This document shows positions 8,620 through 17,812 of a DNA stretch of 64,000 nt, one piece after another. The position numbers were made by a program, and so were the translations under genes. Below the pieces are notes generated by a model. The model searched no databases. It saw only the letters and a program-made list of their open reading frames with translations, and was not told the DNA's origin. Every line of letters begins with the position of its first letter. The first letter of the stretch is position 1. Location: positions 1 through 64,000 of the forward strand of contig JBKOWU010000088.1 in NCBI GenBank assembly GCA_046724555.1, written 5' to 3'. This stretch comes from JAFAQB01 sp046724555. Lineage in GTDB: Archaea; Thermoproteota; Nitrososphaeria; Nitrososphaerales; Nitrososphaeraceae.

Positions 8620-10932
8620 CTACTGATTTTGTTTTGATCTTAATAGATTCAGAGCAGATCCTTCCCGGAACCATTCGATCTGTGATATGTTGTAAGAATG
8701 CTGCAAATATACGGCCTCAGTACTTCCATTTTTGTGCCGCAAGTAACAACTCAAGCGTTTTTCAGGTTGTAATCCTTCGACTCCGACTATATCTAGTCGG
8801 TCATCTTCAAGTATTCTGTCATAATCATTTGGGTTCTCAAAGGTGAGCGCAAGTATGCCCTGTTTTTTTAAGTTGCTTTCATGTATTCTTGCAAAGCTTT
8901 TGGCAATTACTGTGCCACAGCCAAGATATCTGGGAGTCATGGCGGCATGTTCCCTACTGCTTCCTTCTCCGTAATTTTGATCTCCTATGATAGCCCAGTT
9001 AATACCTTTTTCTTTGTACTGCCTTGCTATATGGGGAAATGATTCTGTCTTGCAATTAAGAATGTTTTTGCCAACCCCCACTTCTCCAGTATAGGCATTT
9101 AGTGCACCTAGAAGCAAGTTATCACTAATCTTGTCGAGATGACCTCTATACATCAACCAAGCCCCCGCAGGAGAGATATGATCGGTAGTACACTTTCCTT
9201 TTACCTTTGCAAGTATTGGAAGAGATACAAAATCCTCAATTTTCCATTTAGGAAATGGGTTGAGCTTTTGTAGCCTATCGCTGTCTTTGTTGATGAGTAC
9301 TTCAATACTATCGGGGTTCTTAGCCGGTGCTATATACACATTGTTGACACGCTGAAAGCCATTCTCAGGTGTCTCGGATGCTATTGGCGGAGGATTTAAT
9401 TTGAACCTTGTTCCATCGTCTGCAATCAACTCTTCAGTCATCGGATTGAATGATAGGCTTCCTTTAAGAGCTAAGGCAACAATGATTTCAGGACTTCCAA
9501 TAAAATTCATTGTTTCTCTACTGCCATCATTACGCCCAGGAAAGTTTCTATTGTATGATGTAACTATGGTGTTTGGTTGACCCTTTTTTAGCTCGGGTCT
9601 GCTCCATTGACCTATACACGGGCCGCAGGCATTAGCAAGAACAGTCGCACCTATTGACCTTATAGATTCCATCTGGTGGTCCCTCTCTATAGTTGCTCTT
9701 ATCATCTCTGAACCCGGTGTTACCAGCAGTGGAACCTTTACCTTTAGCCCTTTTACTCTTGCTTGTTGTGCAATCCCTGCTGCACGTGACATGTCCTCAT
9801 AAGACGAGTTTGTACATGATCCTATAAGCGCGACTGATATGGCATCTATGTATTTGTTATTTTTAACATCTTCTCCCATGCGTGATATCGGCCTTGCCAA
9901 ATCAGGGGTATGAGGTCCGGCAATATGTGGCTCTAGGCGAGAAAGATCAATTTTAATTAACTTCTGAAAGTATTTTTCAGAATTTTTGTCAGATTTTCCT
10001 ATTTCTTCTTCTATTTCGGCATCTTGCGACAACGTTTCGATATGATCATTCGCAAGGTCAGCTATACTAGCTCGCTCTGTTGCTCTAAGGTATACACCCA
10101 TTCTCTCGTCGTACGGGAAGATAGAACATGTAGCACCGATTTCCGCTCCCATGTTAGTTATGGTTGCCTTGCCAGTACAACTGATTGACTTCGAACCAGG
10201 TCCAAAGTATTCTATTATTGCATTTGTGCCGCCGGATACCGTAAGCTCTGAAGCAACGCGCAGTATTATATCCTTTGGAGCCGTCCAATTGTTAAGCTTG
10301 CCAGTCAAATACACTCCGATACGCTTGGGATACAAAAGTTCCCACGGCATGCCAGCCATTGTTTCAGCAGCATCTATACCACCTACTCCTACTGCAACCA
10401 TCCCGAGTCCACCTGCATTAGGAGTATGCGAGTCAGTTCCTATCATAAGACCACCCGGAAATGCATAGTTTTCAAGTATTACTTGGTGTATGATCCCAGC
10501 ACCAGGCCTCCAAAATCCAATTCCATATTTCCTGCATGCCGATTCTAGAAATTGATAGACTTCATTGTTTTCATAAATTGCAGCCTTGGTATCAGATTCT
10601 GCCTCAGTTCTTGCCTGTATAAGATGGTCACAGTGAACTGACGTTGGGAGAATTGTCTGCTTTAGGCCCGCTTGCATGAATTGAAGAATAGTCATTTGAC
10701 CAGTAACATCTTGTAACGCGACTCTATCTGGTTGAAGTAGAACGTAACTTTTGCCAGGTTCAGGTACATTGTCTTTTTTAGCTGTCTCATTAAGGTGTCC
10801 TGATATTATCTTTTCACTCAAAGTCAGTGGACGATTAATAATTTTTCTGAATTCTAGGATTTTCTCTTGAGATTTTTTATAAACTGCTGACACCAATTCT
10901 GGACTAGTCAGCATTTCAGTATTTCTTAGCAC
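8620..10932 (-). CDS. acn: Aconitate hydratase
   Basis: Citrate/isocitrate isomerisation through cis-aconitate. The 770-residue protein carries the [4Fe-4S] ligands Cys373 (IGSCTNSSYEDM) and Cys436/Cys439 (ANACGPCIGQW). It also has the substrate-binding blocks IGTDSHTPNAGGLG (165-178) and, in the C-terminal swivel domain, GDQNYGEGSSREHAAM. The order of domains and length fit the mitochondrial-type single-chain aconitase. In autotrophic thaumarchaea it would feed 2-oxoglutarate synthesis. The first codon is GTG 10932; ATG 10914 (residue 7) is possible. Monocistronic; its 3' end converges with the small exported protein gene. Confidence 0.95.
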   Translation of the reverse strand: MLRNTEMLTSPELVSAVYKKSQEKILEFRKIINRPLTLSEKIISGHLNETAKKDNVPEPGKSYVLLQPDRVALQDVTGQMTILQFMQAGLKQTILPTSVHCDHLIQARTEAESDTKAAIYENNEVYQFLESACRKYGIGFWRPGAGIIHQVILENYAFPGGLMIGTDSHTPNAGGLGMVAVGVGGIDAAETMAGMPWELLYPKRIGVYLTGKLNNWTAPKDIILRVASELTVSGGTNAIIEYFGPGSKSISCTGKATITNMGAEIGATCSIFPYDERMGVYLRATERASIADLANDHIETLSQDAEIEEEIGKSDKNSEKYFQKLIKIDLSRLEPHIAGPHTPDLARPISRMGEDVKNNKYIDAISVALIGSCTNSSYEDMSRAAGIAQQARVKGLKVKVPLLVTPGSEMIRATIERDHQMESIRSIGATVLANACGPCIGQWSRPELKKGQPNTIVTSYNRNFPGRNDGSRETMNFIGSPEIIVALALKGSLSFNPMTEELIADDGTRFKLNPPPIASETPENGFQRVNNVYIAPAKNPDSIEVLINKDSDRLQKLNPFPKWKIEDFVSLPILAKVKGKCTTDHISPAGAWLMYRGHLDKISDNLLLGALNAYTGEVGVGKNILNCKTESFPHIARQYKEKGINWAIIGDQNYGEGSSREHAAMTPRYLGCGTVIAKSFARIHESNLKKQGILALTFENPNDYDRILEDDRLDIVGVEGLQPEKRLSCYLRHKNGSTEAVYLQHSYNISQIEWFREGSALNLLRSKQNQ

Positions 10933-11034
10933 AGGCTAGATACCTAGTATAGATAGTAACAAAATGTGCTAATAACATTTTACCTGTATGGCGTCATCCA
11001 CTTGACAACAACCAAATAATAATATACTATAAGG

Positions 11035-11277
11035 TTAATCAATTTGGGTCAGGACTTTGTTGCTCGATAATCTGAGGATGTGCACTCTTTCTTCATTTAA
11101 AGAATTGGCTCCATGATATATGCCAATAGAAATAATTAGTTCCAGGTCTTGTAAAATGATCAAGCAAATCTGACACTTCATCAATTTATAGTTATTAGAG
11201 GTATTCCGAAATGTTAGGCGAACTTTGCTCGGCTTACAGTAGGTTTTTACTTGTACTGGAAATTTCGGAATTCCCAT
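11035..11277 (-). CDS. Small hypothetical protein
   Basis: About 80 residues. The start ATG 11275-11277 follows GGTGAGG (a plausible ribosome-binding site); a GTG at 11286 is also in frame. The sequence has isolated cysteines (KTYCKPSK, then KCQIC) that could make a crude metal knuckle, but the arrangement is not a clean zinc ribbon. No family recognised. It lies upstream of aconitase in the same direction. Confidence 0.35.
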   Translation of the reverse strand: MGIPKFPVQVKTYCKPSKVRLTFRNTSNNYKLMKCQICLIILQDLELIISIGIYHGANSLNEERVHILRLSSNKVLTQID

Positions 11278-11455
11278 AAACCTCACCTCACCTTATAATT
11301 TCAGTTTTCTGTTCTGCTGAATCTAAAGTATTTATGTTGATATTATCTCTTGCAAACTAAGGAAAGGCATCAGTCAGGAATTTGTAATACTATGATCTTA
11401 AATATTGGAAATTATACCTTGAATTCTGACTGGGGATATTATATTTCTAATTGAC

Positions 11456-12532
11456 TTATACCTTTTTACGGTTATCGTCAATGCGTCCTGATGACCAACG
11501 ACGAGTATATATTTCATCCTTGAGATCAAAGCCCTTGAACATCTTGAAATAGGCCTGCTTTACCTTTTTTTGTTTGTCAAATTCAGATTGGATCCAAAGG
11601 GTTTCGAATATAGAGAGGCACGATGAAACTGTAGATTCATTATTTGAATAAATTGCGATCCCAGTTGCTTCTTGAAAGGTTTTCTTTGTATCGTCGTTGA
11701 CTTCAATTGCTAAAGAGATAGACTGATCTATTACCAAAGTTGTTATTTTGGTTTGTAGCAGTTTTTTAATATATTGGATATTGATCGCAAGTTTTTTTTG
11801 CCGAATGTTTTTTTGTATCGTTTCTTCTGCTGTCCCATCATCGTCTGTCTGCATTAGTATTTTTACCACCACTCCTCGTTCTGACGCTTCCCACAATGAA
11901 TTTAATAATCCGCTATATTCGGCCCTGTAAAATGAATTGATTGTAGAAAACAATAGGAGTATCTCGTATGATGCAGACGTCAAAAGATCGGCAGCAATTC
12001 TTTGTATCTCTGAAGGGTCATGAATATTGGTTATAAATTCTCCCTTGATGTCTTTACGAATTTCCCTAATCTTTTCTCTGGCTGGAATTGCCTTGTTACA
12101 CAGGTTATCAAACAAATATTGCTGTGCCTGCACAAATGATTTAGACTTACTATAGAAGAGTTGGGTAACTATCTGTCCCTTTCCATTGTCATCTAGTAGA
12201 TAGCATAAATATTTGATTCCGTCAGAAATGATATATGTACCCTTGAGACTATCGTTATGAAAAACTTCTCCATGTTTCATCATCACGGTGCAAAAATATA
12301 TGTTATTTTCAAAAATTTCTGTAATGAACCTTGTTCTTACACCCTTTGTTTTCAAGTATGTCAACGAATTCCAAAATGACTCATCACGGGTGAGAATAGA
12401 CAATCCTGCTGAATCTAGACAGAAATCAATTCTTTGCTCTGTATTCGAAATAACCCGTAATGGCACCGTTGACACGTCGTGCCTCTCATCTATCAGTTTG
12501 ACAGCGTGAGATCCTCTAGTATCAGTAAGCAC
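11456..12532 (-). CDS. PLD-like/TrmB-like sensor protein
   Basis: 358 residues resembling the large group of archaeal sensor-type proteins with a phospholipase-D-like ligand domain but no kinase. The N-terminal part (about 1-125) alternates strands and helices (VPLRVISNTEQRIDFCLDS) and suggests a sensor module. Residues about 175-310 show a PLD-like or TrmB C-terminal pattern: AADLLTSASYEILLLFST, then LLNSLWEASERGVVVKILMQ. No HKD catalytic motif, histidine-kinase H-box or ATPase domain is visible. Probable soluble signalling or regulatory role; this is inference. Start ATG 12532. Confidence 0.55.
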   Translation of the reverse strand: MLTDTRGSHAVKLIDERHDVSTVPLRVISNTEQRIDFCLDSAGLSILTRDESFWNSLTYLKTKGVRTRFITEIFENNIYFCTVMMKHGEVFHNDSLKGTYIISDGIKYLCYLLDDNGKGQIVTQLFYSKSKSFVQAQQYLFDNLCNKAIPAREKIREIRKDIKGEFITNIHDPSEIQRIAADLLTSASYEILLLFSTINSFYRAEYSGLLNSLWEASERGVVVKILMQTDDDGTAEETIQKNIRQKKLAINIQYIKKLLQTKITTLVIDQSISLAIEVNDDTKKTFQEATGIAIYSNNESTVSSCLSIFETLWIQSEFDKQKKVKQAYFKMFKGFDLKDEIYTRRWSSGRIDDNRKKV

Positions 12533-12631
12533 CTTGATTTATGCTCAGTATAAACTATTTAAAGCTGCATTATTAAACATTCGGGTACTTAATAGGTATA
12601 TTCGGAGATAAATTGAACTTGTTACTTCTTA

Positions 12632-12901
12632 TTAAGAGAATGTTTTTTTAGCCATTGATACCTCTGTGATCCATTCACATGTTACTCCTGCCTTGTCGTG
12701 ATGATTCTCAACTGATACCTTATCTGGAGCGCTAAGAAGACAAAAGCACACGTCGGCTTCTTTGTTATAAAACAAATTTACATGCGAGACGCCAAATTCA
12801 TCGACTGGGGACTCGGAAAGTTCCCGCAGATGTTCTTCGCTAAAGGGTACCTTATGGACATCAAGAAAGATCGGCAACTTAATCTTTAGTATATCGACCA
12901 T
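12632..12901 (-). CDS. DUF4242 (SCO4226-like) protein
   Basis: About 89 residues matching the DUF4242 family, small ferredoxin-like-fold proteins that include nickel-binding SCO4226: PIFLDVHKVPFSEEHLREL, VDEFGVSHVNLFYNKEAD, CFCLLSAPDKVSVENHHDKAG, and ending ITEV. The His pair before KAG and the conserved Cys are the usual metal-contact candidates. ATG 12901 is given as start, but a TATA box (TTATATAAA) overlaps the region just above it. A leaderless message would then begin near TTG 12877, which would place the start directly before PIFLDVHK as in other members. Confidence 0.75.
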   Translation of the reverse strand: MVDILKIKLPIFLDVHKVPFSEEHLRELSESPVDEFGVSHVNLFYNKEADVCFCLLSAPDKVSVENHHDKAGVTCEWITEVSMAKKTFS

Positions 12902-13047
12902 ATTTATATAATTTGTCGAGAACCTGGTCAGATGCAGAAAAGGGATATACATTTCCCTAATTGGTGGCAGATCTTCAATAAGAATAAAAAGACCGCATGA
13001 CAGAAAGATAATGGATAGGATTTAGATATATAGGATTATATAGCTAT

Positions 13048-13746
13048 ATGGAAGCGTTTAGACAGCTAGATAATATGGAAATAGACCATTGCATATTCCC
13101 AGACCAGCTTCTTTATGACGTAGACAATTTAGTTTGGGCAAACGCTGACAACTCGAACGGATCTATGCTTGTTGGCATCACTACGGTTCTAACATTCATT
13201 GCAGGAAAAATATGTAACATAAGAATAAAAAACCCAGGAACAGAGATAAAAAGAGGAAAAAGTATAGGGACAGTAGAAAGCAACAAGTATTTTGGAGTAG
13301 TACGAAGCCCAATAAGCGGTAAAATAATAAAGATCAATCATTCTATAATTAGTAATCCAAAAATCGTAAATGACTACCCATACACTAAGGGTTGGTTTGC
13401 AAGAATCAGACCTAGTAATAATGTGTCTGACGAATATAAAGCGTTAGAGACTATTGAGAATTGTCATGCAAAGATAAGGCCAATCATCCAACAACTACAT
13501 ATAAGATGCTTTGCGGCATTCCCTGATCATGAAATGTTTGAAATAGGAGTCGAATGTGCAGCCACACTTACAAAGCTTGACGAATTATTAGCAGGACTTG
13601 AAATTGGTCAAGTGGTACATCTTGTTTCAGATGATGTTACAGCCGATCTGGAATTAATGAGATGGTCAGAGCAAACTGGTCATTCCGTCATTGAACTCAG
13701 AAGGGAAGGGAATCTTTTTCATTTCATAATAAAGAAAACAAAATAA
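13048..13746 (+). CDS. GcvH-TusA fusion protein
   Basis: 232 residues with two joined domains. Residues about 20-123 are a glycine-cleavage H-protein domain, with the lipoyl-lysine loop VESNKYFGVVRSPISG (Lys80) and the following strand SGKIIKIN. Residues about 160-232 resemble TusA/SirA: Cys170 in GVECAATLTKLDELL, GQVVHLVSDD, and the closing TGHSVIELRREGNLFHFIIKK. The TusA CPxP motif is changed to CAAT, keeping the cysteine but losing both prolines. Separate GcvH-like lipoate proteins and TusA act together in sulfur oxidation (sHdr) systems, so a covalent pair suggests sulfur-carrier chemistry rather than glycine cleavage; that is inference. No gcvP/gcvT or lipoate ligase lies nearby. Confidence 0.8.
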   Translation: MEAFRQLDNMEIDHCIFPDQLLYDVDNLVWANADNSNGSMLVGITTVLTFIAGKICNIRIKNPGTEIKRGKSIGTVESNKYFGVVRSPISGKIIKINHSIISNPKIVNDYPYTKGWFARIRPSNNVSDEYKALETIENCHAKIRPIIQQLHIRCFAAFPDHEMFEIGVECAATLTKLDELLAGLEIGQVVHLVSDDVTADLELMRWSEQTGHSVIELRREGNLFHFIIKKTK

Positions 13747-13908
13747 ATAACGCCAATATTTAGATCAGATTTTGTAGTTAGAACTTTCTATTTTAAATGC
13801 TAGACTATGAGTTCAGTAAATGATCAGATTATATGAAAATAAATTCGCTGGAATGCCAAGCAAGCCGAAAATTATAGATTGTAGCTTCTAGATAATCTTA
13901 AACCGTCT

Positions 13909-14832
13909 TTGATTACTGTTTTGGCTGGCGGAAGTGGTTCGGTTAAACTAGTTCGTGGTCTTGCATCACAAACTAAGGATCTTACGGTCATATCAAATGT
14001 TGCTGACAATATGTGGCTTTATGGTCTGTACATCTGTCCAGATATAGACACTGTAATCTACGGTCTGGCTGATTTGCTTGACAAAAAACAAGGATGGGGC
14101 ATAAGAAATGATTCGTTCGAATTCCTGAGCCAAATGGAAATGTTGGGAGAAAAACCTTGGTTTAAAATCGGCGATAGAGATTTAGCCACTCATTTATTGA
14201 GAACTGGCATGCTTAAGGACGGAAAAAAACTGTCTGAAATTACTGATCGGATGAGAAGCAAATATGGCATAGAGGCAAAGGTTATTCCAGCAACTGACAA
14301 TCCGATGGAAACAAAGATAGTCACTGATAAAGGACAGTTGCATATTCAAGAATTTTGGGTAAAATATCGTGCACGACCTGATGTCCTCAACATTGTTTAT
14401 GACGGCGCAGATAAATCTCGTGTGAATCCCAAAGCGATTGATGCATTGAGAAGGTCTAAAATTGTCGTTATTGCACCAGGTAATCCAATTACAAGTATAG
14501 GGCCCATCCTAGCGGTAAAAGGTATGAGAAAAGAGATTATAAATCAAAAGAGAAAAATTATAGCAGTTTCTCCCATTATCGATAAAGAGGCTATAAGCGG
14601 ACCGGCCGCAAAATACATGAAGGCTATGAAGATTCAGAATTCCCCACTCGGGGTTGCAAGATACTATTCTGATTTTATAGAAAAGTTTGCCATTTCTGCA
14701 AGCGACCATCATATTTCCACTGATATAAGTAAACTTGAGATCCAACCATGCGAAACCGATATTATTATGAGGAATGATGATGACGAAGTCCGTCTGGCCC
14801 TATACCTACTAAAGCAATTTAAAAGATTTTGA
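13909..14832 (+). CDS. cofD: CofD, 2-phospho-L-lactate transferase
   Basis: Joins lactyl-phospho-guanosine (or the phosphoenolpyruvyl form) to the deazaflavin Fo in coenzyme F420 synthesis. The 307 residues begin with the family signature VLAGGSGSVKLVRGL, then ISNVADN and GLYICPDIDTVIYGLADL, and later RRSKIVVIAPGNPITSIGPIL and AVSPIIDKEAISGPAAKYM. Length is typical. The start is TTG 13909. Its stop TGA overlaps the TTG start of cofC (TTGA at 14829-14832), so the two are translated together. Confidence 0.92.
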   Translation: MITVLAGGSGSVKLVRGLASQTKDLTVISNVADNMWLYGLYICPDIDTVIYGLADLLDKKQGWGIRNDSFEFLSQMEMLGEKPWFKIGDRDLATHLLRTGMLKDGKKLSEITDRMRSKYGIEAKVIPATDNPMETKIVTDKGQLHIQEFWVKYRARPDVLNIVYDGADKSRVNPKAIDALRRSKIVVIAPGNPITSIGPILAVKGMRKEIINQKRKIIAVSPIIDKEAISGPAAKYMKAMKIQNSPLGVARYYSDFIEKFAISASDHHISTDISKLEIQPCETDIIMRNDDDEVRLALYLLKQFKRF

Positions 14833-15485
14833 AGTTGAAAATATTCGCCATCGTGCCCGCAAAGCAATTTGAAAAAGGAAAATCAAGGTTAGCGTCATTA
14901 CTTGATATCCATGATCGAGTTAAATTGGGTGAATTGCTTCTTGACTCCACATTACATACTCTTGAAAATGCAACTGCACTATATAGTACCGTTGTGATTT
15001 CGACTGATGTACGTGCCAAAAGAATAGCAAAAATGCATGGCGCAATATTTGTGGATGAGGGCAAGCACATTGGTGTAAACAATGCAGTGAATATGGCCAA
15101 TGACTACTGTACTCAGGCTGGTGCTGTCGCAACAGTTGTGGTGCCACAGGATCTACCATTAGCTTTATCTGAGGACATAGATATGGTCTGCAATGCTGCT
15201 AAAGGTTATGATAGATGCCTAATCATATGTCCATCAGCAAGGTATGACGGATCCAATGTTTTGCTACGGAGACCTCCAAAGCTAATCGACTCCCACTATG
15301 ATAACAATAGTTTCAATATGCATATCAATGCTGCGAAGAAGATCGGAGCCAAGATAAAGATAATTTTATCACGCAGAATAATGCGAGATCTTGATACTCT
15401 AGAAGATGCACAATACTTGGCAAAAGAACCAAGGACATGTAAATCTCTCGTTTACTTACGGTCGAAACTCAACGAACGGGAATAA
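14829..15485 (+). CDS. cofC: CofC, 2-phospholactate guanylyltransferase
   Basis: Activates phospholactate (or phosphoenolpyruvate) with GTP to make the substrate of CofD. 218 residues with the nucleotidyltransferase pattern FAIVPAKQFEKGKSRLA at the N-terminus, VVVPQDLPLALSEDIDMV around residues 100-117, and CPSARYDGSNVLLRRPP further on. The start TTG 14829 overlaps the cofD stop by four bases; a second TTG two codons later would give MKIFAIVP. The cofD-cofC pair is a clear F420 operon; cofG/H and cofE are not in this window. Confidence 0.9.
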   Translation: MKLKIFAIVPAKQFEKGKSRLASLLDIHDRVKLGELLLDSTLHTLENATALYSTVVISTDVRAKRIAKMHGAIFVDEGKHIGVNNAVNMANDYCTQAGAVATVVVPQDLPLALSEDIDMVCNAAKGYDRCLIICPSARYDGSNVLLRRPPKLIDSHYDNNSFNMHINAAKKIGAKIKIILSRRIMRDLDTLEDAQYLAKEPRTCKSLVYLRSKLNERE

Positions 15486-16118
15486 CATTAATTATTCATA
15501 TGTCTAATATTCATGGAATTTATTAATCGTAGGCTACTTGCCAATTATGCAATATCTTGTTGCACCAAAGAGTACTGGTTAAATACGTTCTATTATACCC
15601 TGTGTATATTGCATCCCGAATTGCTAGCCAAAGCCGTATCAGGTATAACATGTCATGATACCACTAATATCGATGCGTTCATGGTTAATTCTGCGATCTC
15701 TAGCAAGAGTGCCGCCAAGTAATCACATTTGATCGCGGTATGAAATTTACGGCTGTAGAAGATGGATGATATATTGACTGTAGTATTCGTCATCACATTT
15801 AAATTAGCATATTCACATATGTCTTTTACATCGACCAAACCGATGGGGAACAAGACCTAGATGGGTGTAGTCAAGCTGCATTCCATCTAGGCATATTTAT
15901 AATACCAGCATCTTTATCGCATACATTTCTTTTTCATCAGAGATGAAACGGTCCTAAAATGGACGACAATTTCGTGTGTTTCAAATATAGAAATGAGAAG
16001 TTTATGATCAGAACGAATAATTGAACTTAGATTGGTAGTAGCCGAAACATGATAGAGATTTAAAACTAAAATGTTAGAAAAATATTAAACTTAATGACCG
16101 GTCTGTAATTGTATAACC
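15486..16118. other. Intergenic stretch with one strong inverted repeat
   Basis: Two overlapping short frames (15513-15722 plus, 15653-15853 minus) lack protein-like character. The only clear structure is the inverted repeat at 15856-15891. Several AT-rich TATA-like runs precede the zinc-finger gene at 16119. Confidence 0.5.
15856..15891. repeat. Perfect inverted repeat (9-base arms)
   Basis: CCTAGATGG (15856-15864) and CCATCTAGG (15883-15891) are exact complements separated by 18 bases. Could be an RNA hairpin or a protein-binding site; no gene is directly attached. Confidence 0.5.
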
Positions 16119-16463
16119 ATGGTCGTGAAAATTGACCTATCATATATCCCTAGTAACATACAACATATCATTCTAGATATTGTAGAGAGACTTGTTTCTT
16201 CCCAAAAAGAATTTTCTGATAGGATGATTACATTATACAATGAAAAGAGTGTAGAAAGAATAAAACACATATTAGAAGAAGGGCTTAGACTGAGAGATCT
16301 TGATGACTATGTAATTTCAGAGAGCACCCTCGATGAGACTGAGATCGCTATTCTTAAAAAAGGTGACATCGAACAACTAGGTATATACGTATGCATGCAT
16401 TGCGGGATGGCGTTCGAAAGCGAAATTCAACGAACAATCCATCAGAGAGTGCATTACTTCTAA
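16119..16463 (+). CDS. C2H2 zinc-finger protein
   Basis: 114 residues. The first 85 are helical and charged. The last 25 form a canonical C2H2 finger: Cys92 and Cys95 (YVCMHCGMAF), then His108 and His112 (C-x2-C-x12-H-x3-H). Such single-finger proteins with a helical N-terminal part are common in Nitrososphaerales and are presumed nucleic-acid or protein binders; the target is unknown. Start ATG 16119. First of a run of small zinc proteins in this region. Confidence 0.72.
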   Translation: MVVKIDLSYIPSNIQHIILDIVERLVSSQKEFSDRMITLYNEKSVERIKHILEEGLRLRDLDDYVISESTLDETEIAILKKGDIEQLGIYVCMHCGMAFESEIQRTIHQRVHYF

Positions 16464-16577
16464 ATAAGTATCATGATGTCTTTTCTCCTTGCAGGTGATA
16501 AAGTAAACTGGACCGCAATACACGTTGAATAATATACATTCCGAAACTCTGGGCAGCAAAATTGACCAGCTACGACA

Positions 16578-16748
16578 TTATTTTCTTTGAACTTTAATTG
16601 AAAATTCCGATGGATTAAGAAGCACTCTACAGCCCGCACATCTATCATTCATAGGACGCAGGATGTCCTTTATTGATTTTAAAGATACAATCTTATTAAT
16701 AATACAACCACACCCCTCACACACAACCTCGATTGAAGAATAAGACAT
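16578..16748 (-). CDS. 56-residue zinc-ribbon microprotein
   Basis: Short frame translating to a compact zinc ribbon: Cys10, Cys13 and Cys15 (VVCEGCGCIINK), a helical middle (SLKSIKDILRPMN), then Cys37 and Cys40 (DRCAGC), ending LNPSEFSIKVQRK. The spacing of two Cys knuckles around a short helix and the closing beta strand look like a real fold, not chance. ATG start at 16746-16748, TAA at 16578-16580. Function unknown; similar tiny zinc ribbons recur in this region. Confidence 0.65.
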   Translation of the reverse strand: MSYSSIEVVCEGCGCIINKIVSLKSIKDILRPMNDRCAGCRVLLNPSEFSIKVQRK

Positions 16749-17071
16749 ATGCATGATCTAATTTGTATGGAAAATAAGACAAGTTATGTTAACACTGCTT
16801 GACCAAACAGACAATTAAAAATTTCAATATTCAAAAGGATCAATACCATGATGAATGAACCTGTGTATTATTATGTGATTTACTACAGTGACGCATTTAT
16901 TGGCATTAGAGCGGATGATGAGTCTGACTGAATTTGATTTAATTTATATTTACAACGTATATTGCCATTAAGATCATATACCAAATATCAATATCATTCG
17001 GTTTAATTGAGGATGTGTATGCAGCAAATTAACGGTAATGATTAAATATAATTTAGACTCTTTTAGGTGCA
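16749..17071. other. Intergenic stretch
   Basis: No convincing gene. A 27-codon frame at about 16848-16931 (after AAAGGATC) is too short to judge. A TATA-like TAAATATAATT at 17042-17052 belongs to the YHS gene. Confidence 0.4.
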
Positions 17072-17212
17072 ATGTCTATTGATCCAGTGTGTGGAATTGA
17101 AATGGACAAAGACCTTGGAGTCGACTATAGCTACAAAGGTAATGTCTACTACTTTTGCTCAGAAGGGTGTAAAAGGATTTTTATCAAGAAACCCAGAAAA
17201 TACGCTAAATAG
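17072..17212 (+). CDS. 46-residue YHS-domain protein
   Basis: A minimal YHS domain, a metal-binding knuckle found alone or in copper ATPases: SIDPVCGIEMDK at the start, YSYKGNVYYFCSEGCKR in the middle, and a Lys-rich end after IFIKKP. The three cysteines Cys7, Cys29 and Cys33 match the family (DPVCGM ... YFCS..C). ATG 17072 is about 25 bases below a TATA-like box, so probably leaderless. A longer frame in another register (17067-17273) is a shadow. Likely role is binding of a soft metal, but the ion is not known. Confidence 0.8.
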   Translation: MSIDPVCGIEMDKDLGVDYSYKGNVYYFCSEGCKRIFIKKPRKYAK

Positions 17213-17345
17213 TAAAAAGTGTATGTATGTATGTATTTTTTATATTAATAACTGCGCTTCAATCCTGTCCTAATTGGAGTTAAAGAGTTCAGATAAAGTA
17301 AGAAATTCTAGTTTAGCATTAAAAGGAGGAAATTAGAACACAGGT

Positions 17346-17788
17346 AAGAAAATACAGCATATTTGGCCAGCCATTATTACACTTGCAGCTCTATTAAACT
17401 CACTGAGGCTATTGGGCAAGAAATTAGACGAAGTTAGAGTACTGATATCTGGAGCTGGATCTGCTGGCTATGGCATTTTAAAGATAATCTATGAGGCAGG
17501 CTGTAGAGACATTATTTTAGCTGACAGTAAAGGTGAAACAACATAAAAAAGAGATAGATCTATGAAGTAATCCAGAACAATTAAGAGGGAAAATTGCTGA
17601 AACGATCAAAGGCAGCGATATCTTCATATGGGTATCCGGGGTGCGGAACATCATTGATCACATGGCTGTGCAGTTAACGCGTCCTGATCCGGTAGTTTTT
17701 GCTAATGCAATCCTGATCCCGGGATACTGCCCGCTAAGGCCATGAAAGGTGGCGCAAAAATAGTGGTCTGTATCGATAGAATGGTATA
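17346..17788 (+). pseudogene. Malic enzyme remnant (central part only)
   Basis: Decayed fragment of an oxaloacetate-decarboxylating malate dehydrogenase. An open stretch matches the family from the HG-x-A...TLAALLNSL segment through KKLDEVRVLISGAGSAGYGI, IIYEAGCRDIILADSKG, and then stops (TAA near 17544). Similarity resumes at LRGKIAETIKGSDIFIWVSG, then LTRPDPVVFANA, shifts frame, and continues NPDPGILPAKAMKGGAKIVV to TAA 17786. The N-terminal catalytic half and the C-terminus are missing. At least one stop and one frameshift disrupt it. An AAAGGAGGA motif lies just upstream (17321-17330). Confidence 0.8.
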
Positions 17789-17812
17789 ACTATCCTTTAA
17801 TTAATAAAACGC

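Noticed and set aside
8502..8846. 114-residue plus-strand frame over the aconitase 3' end
   Set aside because: Antisense to a clearly conserved aconitase.
15513..15853. Two overlapping frames on opposite strands
   Set aside because: Neither shows a recognisable domain, promoter spacing or protein-like composition; recorded as intergenic.
17219..17236. GTAT microsatellite near the YHS gene as a CRISPR-like repeat
   Set aside because: Only about four tandem 4-base units, no spacers; simple repeat.
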